A DNA stretch of 64,000 nucleotides from Mycobacterium sp. DL (GTDB lineage Bacteria > Actinomycetota > Actinomycetes > Mycobacteriales > Mycobacteriaceae): contig NZ_CP155796.1 in assembly GCF_039729195.1 (NCBI RefSeq), positions 3,162,001 through 3,226,000 on the forward strand, given 5' to 3'. The notes beneath the pieces were generated by a model. That model worked only from the letters and a program-made list of their open reading frames with translations, had not been told where the DNA came from and did no database searches. Positions 54,352 through 63,427 of the stretch are shown one piece after another. The position numbers were made by a program, and so were the translations under genes. Position 1 is the stretch's first letter. Every line of letters starts with the position of its first letter.

Positions 54352-55485
54352 TCACACGCTGGCGGCCTCGTTCAGCTCGTTGAGCGTGGCCGTCGCCTCC
54401 AGATACTCCTGAACCCACCGCTCGATGACCGCCGACGTCTTCTCCACCTTCTGGAACTGTCCGACCACCTGGCCGACCGGATTGAAGGCGACATCGATGG
54501 TCTCGTCGGGGTACTTGTGCGTCGCGGCGACGGCGAGTCCGGAGACCATGAACTGCAAGGGCATTCCGAGCGGCTTCGGATTGTCCGGGCTCTCCCAGGC
54601 ATCGGTCCAGTCATTACGCAGCATCCGGGCCGGTTTGCCGGTGAACGAACGGCTGCGGACGGTGTCGCGGCTACCGGCCTTAACGTAGGCCGCCTGCTGC
54701 ACCGGGGTGTTCTCGGCCTCCTCGACCATCAGCCACTGCGATCCGGTCCAGGCGCCCTGCGCGCCCAGCGCAAGCGCCGCGGCGATCTGCTGGCCGCTGC
54801 CGATCCCGCCCGCGGCCAGAACCGGCACCGGGGCAACCTCCTTGACGACCTGCGGCCACAGCACGATCGAGCCGACCTCACCACTGTGTCCGCCGGCCTC
54901 GCCGCCCTGGGCGATGATGATGTCGACGCCCGCATCAGCGTGTTTGCGCGCCTGGCTGGGCGAGCCGCACAGCGCGGCGACCTTACGGCCCTCGGCGTGG
55001 ATGTGGTCGATCATGTCCTTCGGCGGGGTGCCCAGCGCGTTGGCGATCAGCGTCATCTTCGGGTGCTTCAGCGCGACCTCGACCTGGGGTGTGGCAGTCG
55101 CCTCGGTCCAACCGAGCAGCTGCAGGGTGCTCTCGTTGTCCTCGGCGGTGAGCGGTACGCCATGGTCGGTCAAGATCTTCTTGGCGAAATCGAGGTGTTC
55201 CTGCGGAACCATGTCCTGCAGCATCTTGGCGAGTTCGTCGGCGGACAGATTCGAGTCCATCCCCTCGTACTTGTTCGGGATGACGATGTCGACGCCGTAG
55301 GTGTGGTCACCGATGTGCTCGTCGATCCAGTTCAGCTCGATCTCGAGTTGCTCGGGGGTGAACCCCACCGCACCCAGCACGCCGAAGCCGCCTGCCTTGC
55401 TCACCGCGACCACGACGTCGCGGCAATGGGTGAACGCGAAGATCGGGAGATCGATGTCGAGTTGGTCGCACAGGGGAGTATGCAT
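54352..55485 (-). CDS. Nitronate monooxygenase/2-nitropropane dioxygenase-like flavoprotein
   Basis: 377-residue FMN-dependent TIM-barrel enzyme. N-terminal MHTPLCDQLDIDLPIFAFTHCRDVVVAVSKAGGFGVLGAVGF and the FMN site QGGEAGGHSGEVGSIVLWPQVVKEV with PVLAAGGIGSGQQIAAALALGAQGAW are classic. From memory it closely follows M. tuberculosis Rv1894c, reported in the KstR regulon. The true substrate is unknown; IpdC of cholesterol ring degradation has the same fold. GGAGCGG ribosome site before the ATG; a perfect KstR-type palindrome starts 32 nt upstream. Confidence 0.9.
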   Translation of the reverse strand: MHTPLCDQLDIDLPIFAFTHCRDVVVAVSKAGGFGVLGAVGFTPEQLEIELNWIDEHIGDHTYGVDIVIPNKYEGMDSNLSADELAKMLQDMVPQEHLDFAKKILTDHGVPLTAEDNESTLQLLGWTEATATPQVEVALKHPKMTLIANALGTPPKDMIDHIHAEGRKVAALCGSPSQARKHADAGVDIIIAQGGEAGGHSGEVGSIVLWPQVVKEVAPVPVLAAGGIGSGQQIAAALALGAQGAWTGSQWLMVEEAENTPVQQAAYVKAGSRDTVRSRSFTGKPARMLRNDWTDAWESPDNPKPLGMPLQFMVSGLAVAATHKYPDETIDVAFNPVGQVVGQFQKVEKTSAVIERWVQEYLEATATLNELNEAASV

Positions 55486-55516
55486 AGTCCGCTCCTGGTG
55501 GGCATTCAAGCAAAAC

Positions 55517-55530
55517 TGAAACGTGTTCTA
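55517..55530. promoter_or_regulatory. KstR-type palindrome before the nitronate monooxygenase-like gene
   Basis: TGAAACGTGTTCTA fits TNNAACNNGTTNNA at all eight fixed positions. Its near edge is 32 nt from the ATG at 55485, the same spacing as the KstR-like box before the DapB-like gene. It overlaps the last bases of the upstream phosphatase gene. Confidence 0.65.
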
Positions 55531-56292
55531 CTTTAGTACACCACGGAGCCCACCACGAGAGCCCTTACCCGGGTTCTGCATCCGCAGCACCGGCCAACCC
55601 TGTTCGGCAGCCATCGCCGCGAGGCCCCTACGCGGGTTCACCGGCCTCGGTTGACCGACCTTGGCCATCAGCGCGGCGTCCTCGTCGCCGTCGGCGTAGA
55701 AGTAGCTGCTCGCCAAATCGACGACGTTGGCCTCGGCGAATCGCTCGACAGCCGCGGCTTTCTGTTTGCCCCAGATCACCGGCTTGGCGATGAACCCAGT
55801 CAGCCGCCCCGCGTCGTCGAGATCGAAGTGGTTACACAGCACGTGGTCGATGACGAGATACCGCGCGACCGGTTCGGCGTGGATCGTCAGCGCCGAGGAG
55901 CACATCACCACGGTGTGGCCGCGCCGCTGATGGGCCAGGACGATCTCGCGCATCGCGGGATACACCCGCGACCGGACCCGTTCGCTGAACAGCCGGTCGC
56001 CGATGGCGTCGAGATCGGCCAGGGACTCACCCCGCAGGTATCCGGCGGCGCGGGTCAGGAGCCGCTCGAAGTGCAGTCGCCCGAATCGGTACCGCATCGA
56101 GGCCTCGATCACCCCCAGCACCTCACCGATGCGGGCCTGACGTCGGCGGATCCGGTCCCCGGCGTGGGCGGTCGCGGTGAATCCATCGACGAGCGTGCCG
56201 TCGAGATCAAAGAACGCCCCGACCTGGGGCCCGGCTGGACTAGCCGCGATCTGCGCTATCGGATCCGTGCGGTCTGCGGCGTCCGCGGTCAT
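55528..56292 (-). CDS. HAD-IB family hydrolase/phosphatase
   Basis: 254-residue HAD-superfamily phosphatase. Motif I is FFDLDGTLVDG near residue 27, motif II the Ser in MCSSALTIHAEPVARYL, and motif III/IV in WGKQKAAAVERF and YFYADGDEDAALMAKVGQPRPVNP. This spacing matches HAD-IB proteins (SerB/PlsC-associated type). Mycobacterial HAD-IB proteins often act on phospholipid or serine phosphates; substrate is not assigned. The ATG at MTADAADRTD is chosen because a longer upstream frame is not family-like. Confidence 0.87.
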   Translation of the reverse strand: MTADAADRTDPIAQIAASPAGPQVGAFFDLDGTLVDGFTATAHAGDRIRRRQARIGEVLGVIEASMRYRFGRLHFERLLTRAAGYLRGESLADLDAIGDRLFSERVRSRVYPAMREIVLAHQRRGHTVVMCSSALTIHAEPVARYLVIDHVLCNHFDLDDAGRLTGFIAKPVIWGKQKAAAVERFAEANVVDLASSYFYADGDEDAALMAKVGQPRPVNPRRGLAAMAAEQGWPVLRMQNPGKGSRGGLRGVLK

Positions 56293-56485
56293 TCCGCTCC
56301 TGTGCTCACGAAGGGTTGACCCACCATGGTACGGACGCCATGTGCACTGCTGGTTTAATCTGTGGCCGGGTCGAAGCAGACGACCACGGTAGTTTGGTCT
56401 TGCCGGGTTCAGGATGCAGCCTGCGCAAGTAGCACTGGTCAGTGCACTTGCCGTATGCGTGACGGCCCGACATGGAAGGTGAACC

Positions 56486-56881
56486 TTGAACGAGCAAGCA
56501 GCCGAAGGCACCAGCGCCTCATCGGGGGCGGCGTCGTCGTCGACCTGTGTCGTCACCGAGCGATGGGTCGACCGGGTCGCGGTCGTATCGGTGGCCGGCG
56601 TGGTCGACATGCTCACCTCACCCCAGCTCGAAACCGCGATCAACGGCGCTCTCGAGCAGGGGCCGGCCGGGGTTGTCGTCGACTTCACCGACGTCGAGTT
56701 CCTCGCGTCCGCCGGGATGGGCGTGCTCGTCGCCGCGCACGACAAGGCCGGATCCGACGTGAGCATCAGCGTCGTCGCCGACGGACCGGCGACCAGTCGT
56801 CCGCTGAAACTGGTGGGCATCGCCGACATCCTCAGCCTCTATCCGAACCTCGACGAAGCTCTCGCAGCTCACACGGCGTAA
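56486..56881 (+). CDS. STAS-domain anti-sigma factor antagonist
   Basis: 131-residue SpoIIAA/RsbV-type protein. The STAS core is RVAVVSVAGVVDMLTSPQLETAINGALEQGPAGVVVDFTDVEFLASAGMGVLVAAHDKA, with the phosphorylatable Ser in ASAGMG near residue 73. In partner switching it binds the anti-sigma kinase when unphosphorylated and releases the sigma factor. TTG start with a GGAAGG ribosome site. It precedes the HATPase gene by 45 nt on the same strand. No sigma factor gene is in this window. Confidence 0.9.
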   Translation: MNEQAAEGTSASSGAASSSTCVVTERWVDRVAVVSVAGVVDMLTSPQLETAINGALEQGPAGVVVDFTDVEFLASAGMGVLVAAHDKAGSDVSISVVADGPATSRPLKLVGIADILSLYPNLDEALAAHTA

Positions 56882-56926
56882 AAAAGTCGCGTAGGAACGT
56901 GCTTCCCGGGGTAGCCACCGACTGCC

Positions 56927-57373
56927 ATGATCGATCCCATGCCGCCGGCTGAAACGGCCAACGCAACGCGCTTCGAGCGCTTCGGCCTCCGTGCCGAGGC
57001 CGAGACGGTCTCCCGGACCCGCCAGGACTTCGCGCAGTGGCTGCGGCAGTTCTTCGACCTGGATCCCATCAAGTCGAGCGATGTGGTGCTGGCCCTCAAC
57101 GAGGCATTGGCCAACGCCGCGGAGTTCGCCTACCTGCTGGCCGACCAACCCGGCACGTTCGACGTCCAGGCGAGCTACCGTCCCGCCGAGCAGAACCTGA
57201 CGGTGCACATCTGCGACCGCGGAACCTGGCGTGAACGCCAGACCGACCCCGCGCCGCGGACCAGGGGCCGCGGCATCCCGTTGATGGAGGCACTGTCGGA
57301 CCGGGCGACGATCGAGACCTCGCCGACGGGGACCCGGGTGCGGCTCGAATGGAACGGGATCAACGCTCTCTGA
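56927..57373 (+). CDS. RsbW/SpoIIAB-like anti-sigma ATPase (HATPase_c)
   Basis: 148-residue GHKL-fold protein. N-box NEALANAAEFAY near residue 58-68, G1 CDRGTWRERQ near 100 and G2 RGRGIPLMEALSD near 118 are visible. It probably binds a sigma factor and/or phosphorylates the adjacent STAS protein. Two ATGs four codons apart are possible; the first is used. Its TGA directly abuts the TCA (reverse stop) of the convergent DapB-like gene, making TGATCA. Confidence 0.88.
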   Translation: MIDPMPPAETANATRFERFGLRAEAETVSRTRQDFAQWLRQFFDLDPIKSSDVVLALNEALANAAEFAYLLADQPGTFDVQASYRPAEQNLTVHICDRGTWRERQTDPAPRTRGRGIPLMEALSDRATIETSPTGTRVRLEWNGINAL

Positions 57374-58462
57374 TCACGACGGGTGGGCTATCCCCATACC
57401 CTTCACCAGCGGCAGGTCGAGCGTCGACCGGATTCCCGGGGCCGACGCGACGACCTCGGGGATGGCGTTGACGATCCGGCCCGCTGCGGCCAAGATCGCC
57501 GCGTAGTTGTGATCGCCGTTGCGACTCGTCGGTGAAATGTCCATGACGTAGGACGGCTCCCCGGTGATCTCCACCCGGTAGGACCCGCCTTCCTGTGCCG
57601 GCTGAGCCCAGTCGGGCCGGAGGTCACCGCGCAGCCGGGTGACGTGTTCCACCACGAGGGCGGGCCTGCCTCCGACCACTCCCTCGATCAGGAACCGCAC
57701 CGCCGCGACCGTTCCCTTCTTGATGGTGCCGACGGCGACGTCGAAGTCCTCCGGAGCGGGCTCCTGCTCCACGGAGTCGCGGATCTCGTCGAGTTCGACG
57801 CCGAGACCGGCGGCGAGCTGACGGATTCCGACGCCCCACGCGGAGCTCAGCATGCCGGGCTGGTAGAGGAAAGGCAGGTCGGCTACCTCCTGTGCGACAG
57901 GCTTGCCGAAACCCATCACGTCGAACATCACCGTGGCTCCGTCGTAGGTGGCGTAGTCGGCGATCTCCATCATGCGGATCTGTTCGATGCTCTGACAGGT
58001 GCTCGCCAGCGCGAGTGGCAGCAGGTCGGTGACGAAACCGGGATCGACACCGGTGATGAAGAGGCTTGCATTCCCTTGTTGCGCAGCGGTTTCCACCCGT
58101 TCGACGGTTCTGTCGGGGATGACGCCCCACGGGTACTCGAGAAACCCGGGCGAGGAGCCGACGACGTTGATGCCCGCCTCGAGCAGCCCACGGACGTCGG
58201 CCAGCGCTTCACGCGGACGTACGTCGCCCATCGCGCAGTAGACGACGCAGTCCGGCGCGGCGCCGATGATCGCATCCATGTCGTTGACGGCCACGACGCC
58301 CGTCGTCACGTCGAGGCGCGCCAACTCGCCGGCATCCTTGCCGACCTTGGCCTCCGAGGACACCCACACTCCGGTCAGGTCGAAGCGGGCATCTTCGATG
58401 AGTTGCCGCAGTGCCAGGCTGCCGCAGTTGCCGGTACCGATGAGCGCCACACGAATAGCCAT
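57374..58462 (-). CDS. NAD(P)-dependent dehydrogenase, DapB N-domain-like
   Basis: 362-residue oxidoreductase. The Rossmann motif is RVALIGTGNCGSLALRQLIEDARFDLTGVWV at the N-terminus. The C-terminal domain has SIEQIRMMEIADYATYDGATVMFDVMGFGKP and HVTRLRGDLRPDWAQPA, as in the 2,4-diaminopentanoate dehydrogenase/'dihydrodipicolinate reductase' annotated family common in mycobacteria (Rv0926c-like, recalled). The true substrate is unknown. It is divergent from the SDR with a perfect KstR-type box between, so steroid catabolism is a reasonable inference. Confidence 0.85.
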   Translation of the reverse strand: MAIRVALIGTGNCGSLALRQLIEDARFDLTGVWVSSEAKVGKDAGELARLDVTTGVVAVNDMDAIIGAAPDCVVYCAMGDVRPREALADVRGLLEAGINVVGSSPGFLEYPWGVIPDRTVERVETAAQQGNASLFITGVDPGFVTDLLPLALASTCQSIEQIRMMEIADYATYDGATVMFDVMGFGKPVAQEVADLPFLYQPGMLSSAWGVGIRQLAAGLGVELDEIRDSVEQEPAPEDFDVAVGTIKKGTVAAVRFLIEGVVGGRPALVVEHVTRLRGDLRPDWAQPAQEGGSYRVEITGEPSYVMDISPTSRNGDHNYAAILAAAGRIVNAIPEVVASAPGIRSTLDLPLVKGMGIAHPS

Positions 58463-58493
58463 GGCGAGCAGTATGCAAGGTGTGTGACAAAAT

Positions 58494-58507
58494 TGGAACA
58501 GGTTCTA
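58494..58507. promoter_or_regulatory. KstR-type palindrome between the DapB-like and SDR genes
   Basis: TGGAACAGGTTCTA fits TNNAACNNGTTNNA at all eight fixed positions. It lies 32 nt from the DapB-like ATG and 34 nt from the SDR ATG, centrally in the 79-nt divergent region, so it could control both. Confidence 0.7.
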
Positions 58508-58541
58508 GTTTCCCGATCGCCGTGCGGTAACCTGTCGCCCC

Positions 58542-59288
58542 ATGGGACGCGTGGACGGAAAAGTGGCACTCATCAGCGGCGGCGCGCAGGGGATGGGCGC
58601 CGAGGATGCCCGGGCGCTGGTAGCTGAAGGCGCCAAGGTCGTCATCGGTGACATCCTCGACGACAAAGGCAAGGACCTGGCCGAGGAGATCAACGCGACC
58701 ACACCGGATTCCGCGCGCTACGTGCACCTCGACGTCACCCAGGCCGACGAGTGGGACGCTGCGGTCGCTACCGCGGTCAACGACTTCGGCAAACTGAACG
58801 TCCTCGTCAACAACGCGGGCACGGTCGCGCTGGGCCTGATCGGTCAGTTCGACATGGCCAAGTGGCAGAAGGTCATCGACGTCAATCTCACCGGCACCTT
58901 CCTCGGCATGCAGGCTTCGGTCGAGGCGATGAAAGCTGCCGGCGGCGGATCGATCATCAACATCTCCTCCATCGAGGGTCTGCGCGGCGCCGTCATGGTG
59001 CACCCGTACGTCGCGTCCAAGTGGGCGGTTCGCGGCCTGACGAAGTCCGCGGCGCTCGAATTGGGGGCGCACAACATCCGGGTGAACTCGGTGCACCCCG
59101 GCTTCATCCGGACGCCGATGACCAAGCATTTCCCCGACAACATGTTGCGCATTCCGCTGGGCCGCCCGGGTCAGCCCGAAGAGGTGGCGACCTTCGTGGT
59201 GTTCCTGGCCAGCGACGAATCGCGCTACGCCACAGGCGCCGAGTTCGTCATGGACGGTGGCCTGGTCAACGACGTGCCCCACAAGTAG
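58542..59288 (+). CDS. SDR family oxidoreductase (FabG3/3-alpha,20-beta-HSD-like)
   Basis: 248-residue classical SDR. Rossmann motif ALISGGAQGMGAEDARALVAEGAKVVIGDIL, NNAG in LVNNAGTVA, catalytic Ser in ISSIEG and YVASK (Tyr/Lys near 150-154), with the C-terminal ATGAEFVMDGG. The Asp after beta-2 (GDIL) indicates NAD(H). The sequence resembles M. tuberculosis FabG3 (Rv2002), a 20-beta-hydroxysteroid dehydrogenase. With the KstR-like box upstream, a sterol-derived substrate is plausible. No Shine-Dalgarno is visible, so it may be leaderless. Confidence 0.9.
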   Translation: MGRVDGKVALISGGAQGMGAEDARALVAEGAKVVIGDILDDKGKDLAEEINATTPDSARYVHLDVTQADEWDAAVATAVNDFGKLNVLVNNAGTVALGLIGQFDMAKWQKVIDVNLTGTFLGMQASVEAMKAAGGGSIINISSIEGLRGAVMVHPYVASKWAVRGLTKSAALELGAHNIRVNSVHPGFIRTPMTKHFPDNMLRIPLGRPGQPEEVATFVVFLASDESRYATGAEFVMDGGLVNDVPHK

Positions 59289-59330
59289 AGCGCCCCCGCC
59301 CGGGGCGAAGCAGGCCCCGACTGATGCGTA

Positions 59331-60620
59331 GTGTCGTTCTCCGTGAGCGTACGGGCCGGAATCGTGGTGACGGGGACCGAAGTCCTCACTGGACGCGTCC
59401 AGGACCGCAACGGCCCCTGGCTCGCTGATCAACTGCTCGAGTTGGGTGTGGAACTACGCCACATCACGCTGTGCGGTGACCGTCCCGCCGACATCGAGGC
59501 GCAATTGCGGTTCCTCGCCGATGAGGGTGTGGACCTCATCATCACCAGCGGTGGCCTCGGCCCGACCGCCGACGACATGACGGTGGAGGTGGTCGCCCGG
59601 TTCTGCGAGCGCGAGCTGGTGCTCGACGACGCGCTCGAGGTCAAGATCGGGGACATCGTCACCGGACTGATGACCAGATTCCCCGGCGTGGATCTTGATG
59701 CGGTGCGCGCGGCCAACCGCAAGCAGGCACTGGTGCCGGCCGGCGCAGTCGTACTCGACCCGGTGGGCACCGCGCCCGGCGTCGTCGTGCCGGGCTCGCC
59801 CACCGTCGTCGTTCTGCCCGGTCCGCCGCGTGAGCTCCAGCCGATGTGGGACGCCGCCGTCACCACCGACGCCGTCCAGGCGGCCATCGCCGACCGCACA
59901 CCGTTCGAGCAACAGACCGTGCGGATGTTCGGTCTCCCCGAATCGGGCCTCGCCGACACCCTGCGTGCCGCCGAGAGCAGCGTCGACGGCTTCGAGCACC
60001 TGGAGATCACCACGTGCCTGCGGCGCGGGGAGTTGGAGATCGTCACACGATATGAGCCGCGGTACGCCGGCGTGTACACCGATCTGATGACCGCGCTGCG
60101 CGACCGGCACCCGCGCGAGATCTTCTCCGAGGACGGGGCGCTGGTCGACGATCAGATCGCGGGCCTGCTGGAGGGGCGCCGCATCGCCACCGCCGAATCG
60201 TGTACCGGTGGGCTGTTGGCGGCAAGGCTCACCGAGCGGCCCGGCTCGTCGGCCTACGTCGTCGGTGGTGTGGTGACCTACTCCGACGCCGCCAAGGTCG
60301 AACTGCTCGGCGTCGATCCTGCGCTGATCGCCCAGCACGGGGCGGTGTCCGAGCCGGTGGCCGACGCGATGGCGCGCGGTGCGCTGGACCGTTTCGGCTC
60401 CGACACCGCGGTGGCGATCACCGGCATCGCCGGGCCGGGCGGCGGCACGGCGACCAAACCGGTGGGTACCGTGTGCTTTTCGGTGGCGCTGGCTGAGGGC
60501 GCCGAGAGCTCGACGGTCACCCGAACCATGACGATGCCCGGCAACAGGTCGGACGTACGGGAACGCTCGACGACGATCGCGATGCATCTGCTGCGGCGGA
60601 TCCTCGTCGGCGGAGGATAG
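59331..60620 (+). CDS. cinA: CinA family protein (nicotinamide-nucleotide amidase type)
   Basis: 429 residues with both CinA domains. The N-terminal MoaB/MogA-like COG1058 domain ([74 protein letters not shown]) is followed by the CinA C-domain ([38 protein letters not shown], and [12 protein letters not shown]) with the catalytic Ser of ESCTGG. It recycles nicotinamide nucleotides (NMN deamidase) in bacteria and in mycobacteria has been linked to drug tolerance. GTG start; a second GTG four codons on is possible. Confidence 0.95.
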   Translation: MSFSVSVRAGIVVTGTEVLTGRVQDRNGPWLADQLLELGVELRHITLCGDRPADIEAQLRFLADEGVDLIITSGGLGPTADDMTVEVVARFCERELVLDDALEVKIGDIVTGLMTRFPGVDLDAVRAANRKQALVPAGAVVLDPVGTAPGVVVPGSPTVVVLPGPPRELQPMWDAAVTTDAVQAAIADRTPFEQQTVRMFGLPESGLADTLRAAESSVDGFEHLEITTCLRRGELEIVTRYEPRYAGVYTDLMTALRDRHPREIFSEDGALVDDQIAGLLEGRRIATAESCTGGLLAARLTERPGSSAYVVGGVVTYSDAAKVELLGVDPALIAQHGAVSEPVADAMARGALDRFGSDTAVAITGIAGPGGGTATKPVGTVCFSVALAEGAESSTVTRTMTMPGNRSDVRERSTTIAMHLLRRILVGGG

Positions 60621-60646
60621 GGTGGCCCCGACAGGAGGGTTTATCG

Positions 60647-60871
60647 ATGGTTGACACCGACGAGCGGCAAGAAGTCTCAGCGGTCGCCGAGGCGGCGGGT
60701 TGGAATCACCGTGTCGCCGAGCGCAGCGACTACTTCAACAAGGGTGTTGTCCGGGTGCACATCGTCTGGCGTGGTGATACCGCGATCAGCGGCGGCACGC
60801 TGTACCACGATGACTTCCTGCAGACCTACAGCAGAGATCTCCCGACGGTGCGGGGCTGGCTCAAGCGCTGA
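60647..60871 (+). CDS. Small conserved hypothetical protein
   Basis: 74 residues: MVDTDERQEVSAVAEAAGWNHRVAERSDYFNKGVVRVHIVWRGDTAISGGTLYHDDFLQTYSRD. It is a compact alpha/beta-looking protein with alternating hydrophobics and no membrane segment. An AGGAGGG ribosome site precedes the ATG. It lies 26 nt downstream of cinA and may be cotranscribed. No family name can be assigned. Confidence 0.72.
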   Translation: MVDTDERQEVSAVAEAAGWNHRVAERSDYFNKGVVRVHIVWRGDTAISGGTLYHDDFLQTYSRDLPTVRGWLKR

Positions 60872-60877
60872 GGTCGC

Positions 60878-61795
60878 TCAACGCTTCTCGGCGGCGTCCC
60901 ACAGGTCGCTCATCGCCTGCATGATGGCCTCGGCTTCGCCGAGCCCGCCGAGGTGGCTCTCGCCCGCCAGCGTGAAGAGTTCGGCGTCCGGCAGCATCGC
61001 CACCACGTGCTCCCCGTGGGCGAAGGGCACGATGTGGTCGCAGTCCCCGTGCCACCAGCGGACCGGAACCTTGACCTCGTCGAGCCGGAAGCCCCAGTCG
61101 CGGGCGAAGACGACAACGTCGGCGAAGGGCGCCGCCAGTTGTTTGCGGCTGCCGTTGAGCAGGTCGTCGAGGAACATCGCCTTGAACTCGGGACGCACCA
61201 GCAGTCGACGGTCGCCCTCGGGCGAGACGCTCGCGTACAGGTAGAGAGCCGGCTCGGCGACCGGCTTGATGAGGCGGATCAAGCCTGCGGCGACCATGCT
61301 TAGCGGGGTGCCGACGTACTCGAGCAGAGGCGCCACCGGCAGCCCCACCTTGCCCATGACCCCGCCGCCGATGCCGTCGGCACCGCGCGTCGGGGCGACG
61401 CCGCCGAGCACCCCGACGGCGACCACCCGATCGGGCATCGCCGCCGCGCATCCCAGTGTGTACGGGCCGCCACCCGAGAGGCCGATGATCTCCATCCTGT
61501 CGATTCCCAGGGTGTCGGCGATCGTCCGTAGATCCTCGGCGAAATCGATGATCTTCGGGTATTCGTAGGGCGTCGAGGAGCCGATACCGGGACGGTCCAC
61601 TCCGATGAGCCGGATGTGGTTGTCCTCGGCCCACAGCCTCGCCTCGACGGGGATCTGGCGGCGGCCACCGGGCGTTCCGTGCAGCCAGAAAATCGCCCGC
61701 CCCTGTGGATCGCCGAACTCGGCGAACCCGATGCGGCGGTCGGTGCCGACGGCGACATTGCCTTCAAGCTTGGGACGGGCGATCTCGACAGACAT
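60878..61795 (-). CDS. Alpha/beta-fold hydrolase
   Basis: 305-residue alpha/beta hydrolase. The oxyanion region is FWLHGTPGGRRQI, the nucleophile elbow GLSGGGPYTLG holds the Ser near residue 116, the acid is in WHGDCDHIVPFAHGEH and the His is in AGESHLGGLGEAEA near 290. It is a typical cytoplasmic esterase/epoxide-hydrolase-like protein. The ATG at MSVEIARPKLEG is chosen; a much longer upstream frame is a shadow of the amidase gene. Substrate unknown. Confidence 0.88.
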   Translation of the reverse strand: MSVEIARPKLEGNVAVGTDRRIGFAEFGDPQGRAIFWLHGTPGGRRQIPVEARLWAEDNHIRLIGVDRPGIGSSTPYEYPKIIDFAEDLRTIADTLGIDRMEIIGLSGGGPYTLGCAAAMPDRVVAVGVLGGVAPTRGADGIGGGVMGKVGLPVAPLLEYVGTPLSMVAAGLIRLIKPVAEPALYLYASVSPEGDRRLLVRPEFKAMFLDDLLNGSRKQLAAPFADVVVFARDWGFRLDEVKVPVRWWHGDCDHIVPFAHGEHVVAMLPDAELFTLAGESHLGGLGEAEAIMQAMSDLWDAAEKR

Positions 61796-61878
61796 GGGCA
61801 AAGTGTCCCACGACCCCTTTGTGCGCCCGATCACTCCCGCGAGAAACGCCGGTCTCCGGAGCATCCGCGCCCCTTCGG

Positions 61879-63390
61879 TCACGCGCTGCTGACCCATCCC
61901 GGTGGCCGGCGGCCGGCCCACGGTACCGCCGCCTCCAACTGCGCGGCCAGCTTCAGCAGGACGGTCTCGTCGGGTGCCATCAACTGGACCCCGATGGGCA
62001 GTCCGGCGGCGGTGGTCCCGAGGGGCAGCGAAATCGCCGCCCAGCCGGTGACATTGGCCAGCGATGTCCAACCGGTGGTGGCGAACTCGACGTCGAAGAA
62101 CGCCCGGGTGGTCCCGCGCGGCTGATCGAGCAGCTGATACGGCGGGGGAGCGCTGAGCAGCGTGGGCACCAGAAGGACGTCGTGGCCGGCCATCTGCGCG
62201 GCGAAGCGCCGCGTCTGGGCGTGCACGGCCGCGATCGCGGCAGAGTACTGGACGCCCGTCGTGGTGAACCCTTCGCGCACCATCACCCAGGTGCTGGGCT
62301 CGAACTCGTCCTCGCGTGGTTCCCGTCCGAGGTGATCGCGGGCCAGATCGTGGAGTTGCGCGTTGCTCACGGTGTGCAATACCGCGATGGCATCGGCGAC
62401 GGCGTCCGCGTCGATGGTCGGCGCGCCGCGGTCGACCGCGTGTCCCAGGCCCTCGAGCACGGCGCCGGTCTGCTCGACGGCCGCGGCCACCTCGGGGTCG
62501 GTGGCCGGACCGGGGAACGGCGAGGCGTTCGACATCAGGATGCGCTGCGGCGCCGTCGGCGACGAGATCGCCTGCAGGAAGGTCTGATCCGGAACCGGAG
62601 CCGAATACGGGTCGCCGAGGCCGGCTCCGGCGACCGCGTCCAGCAGGGCGGCGCTGTCGCGGACCGTGCGGGTCAGCGCGTGTTCGTTGACCAGGCCTTC
62701 GAGGCCGTGCCCGGCACCGGGTCCCGACGATGTGCGGGCGCGACGCGGTTTGAGCCCCACGAGTCCGCAGCAGGCCGCCGGCACGCGGATCGACCCGGTT
62801 CCATCCCCGCCCGACGCCGCCGGGACGACGCCGGCGGCGACCGCCGCGGCCGATCCGCCACTGGAGCCGCCGGGAGTGACCTGTGGCGACCACGGGTTGG
62901 CGGTGGGGCCGAACAACGACGGCTCGGTCGTGCAGTGGTTGCCCCACTCGGGGGTGTTGGTCTTGCCGAAGACCACCAGACCTGCGGCGAGGTACCGCTC
63001 GACGATCCAGGCAGACTCACCGGCGACGTGGCTACGGAGCGCCCGTGACCCCATCGCCTCGGGAGCACCGGCCAGAGATGCGCCGAGATCTTTGAGCAGG
63101 AACGGAACCCCCGCCAGTGGGCCGGCTCCACCGGCGCGCAGCACCCCGGAGTGGTCGAGGGTGGCGGCTTGGTCGCGGCCGCGCTCGAACAGGTCGGCGA
63201 TGACGGCGTTGAGCGCTCGGCCCGCCTCGAGTCGGATGATCGCCGCCTCGAGCAACTCGGTGGCGGAAACCTGGCCCGCAGCGGCCAGAGAGGCCTGACC
63301 GACCGCGTCGATGCCGGCGAGTTCGAAGGCCGTCCCGGTGTCCATGATGCGGATCATCCTGCGCCCGGCCGAAGTCGGCAACTCGGCCAT
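61879..63390 (-). CDS. Amidase (amidase signature family)
   Basis: About 503-residue hydrolase of the GatA/fatty-acid-amide-hydrolase family. The Lys is in VPFLLKDLGA near residue 94, Ser in TPGGSSGGSAAAVA near 170, and the third residue region is GGDGTGSIRVPAACCG, where the usual SDGGGS is GDGTGS. It cleaves an amide or ester bond in an unknown small substrate. ATG at 63390 is used; ATGs 11 and 15 codons further on are alternatives. It runs in the same direction as, but 83 nt from, the alpha/beta hydrolase gene. Confidence 0.87.
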   Translation of the reverse strand: MAELPTSAGRRMIRIMDTGTAFELAGIDAVGQASLAAAGQVSATELLEAAIIRLEAGRALNAVIADLFERGRDQAATLDHSGVLRAGGAGPLAGVPFLLKDLGASLAGAPEAMGSRALRSHVAGESAWIVERYLAAGLVVFGKTNTPEWGNHCTTEPSLFGPTANPWSPQVTPGGSSGGSAAAVAAGVVPAASGGDGTGSIRVPAACCGLVGLKPRRARTSSGPGAGHGLEGLVNEHALTRTVRDSAALLDAVAGAGLGDPYSAPVPDQTFLQAISSPTAPQRILMSNASPFPGPATDPEVAAAVEQTGAVLEGLGHAVDRGAPTIDADAVADAIAVLHTVSNAQLHDLARDHLGREPREDEFEPSTWVMVREGFTTTGVQYSAAIAAVHAQTRRFAAQMAGHDVLLVPTLLSAPPPYQLLDQPRGTTRAFFDVEFATTGWTSLANVTGWAAISLPLGTTAAGLPIGVQLMAPDETVLLKLAAQLEAAVPWAGRRPPGWVSSA

Positions 63391-63427
63391 CAAACCTGTT
63401 GACCTGCAGTTGTATTCGGCTATTCGC

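Noticed and set aside
56293..56829. Longer start for the HAD-IB phosphatase
   Set aside because: The extra residues are Ser/Thr/Pro-rich without domain and overlap the opposite-strand STAS gene.
61795..62947. 384-codon N-terminal extension of the alpha/beta hydrolase frame
   Set aside because: The extension is Arg/Gly/Pro-rich low-complexity text from the wrong frame of the amidase gene; the hydrolase domain is complete from MSVEIARPK.
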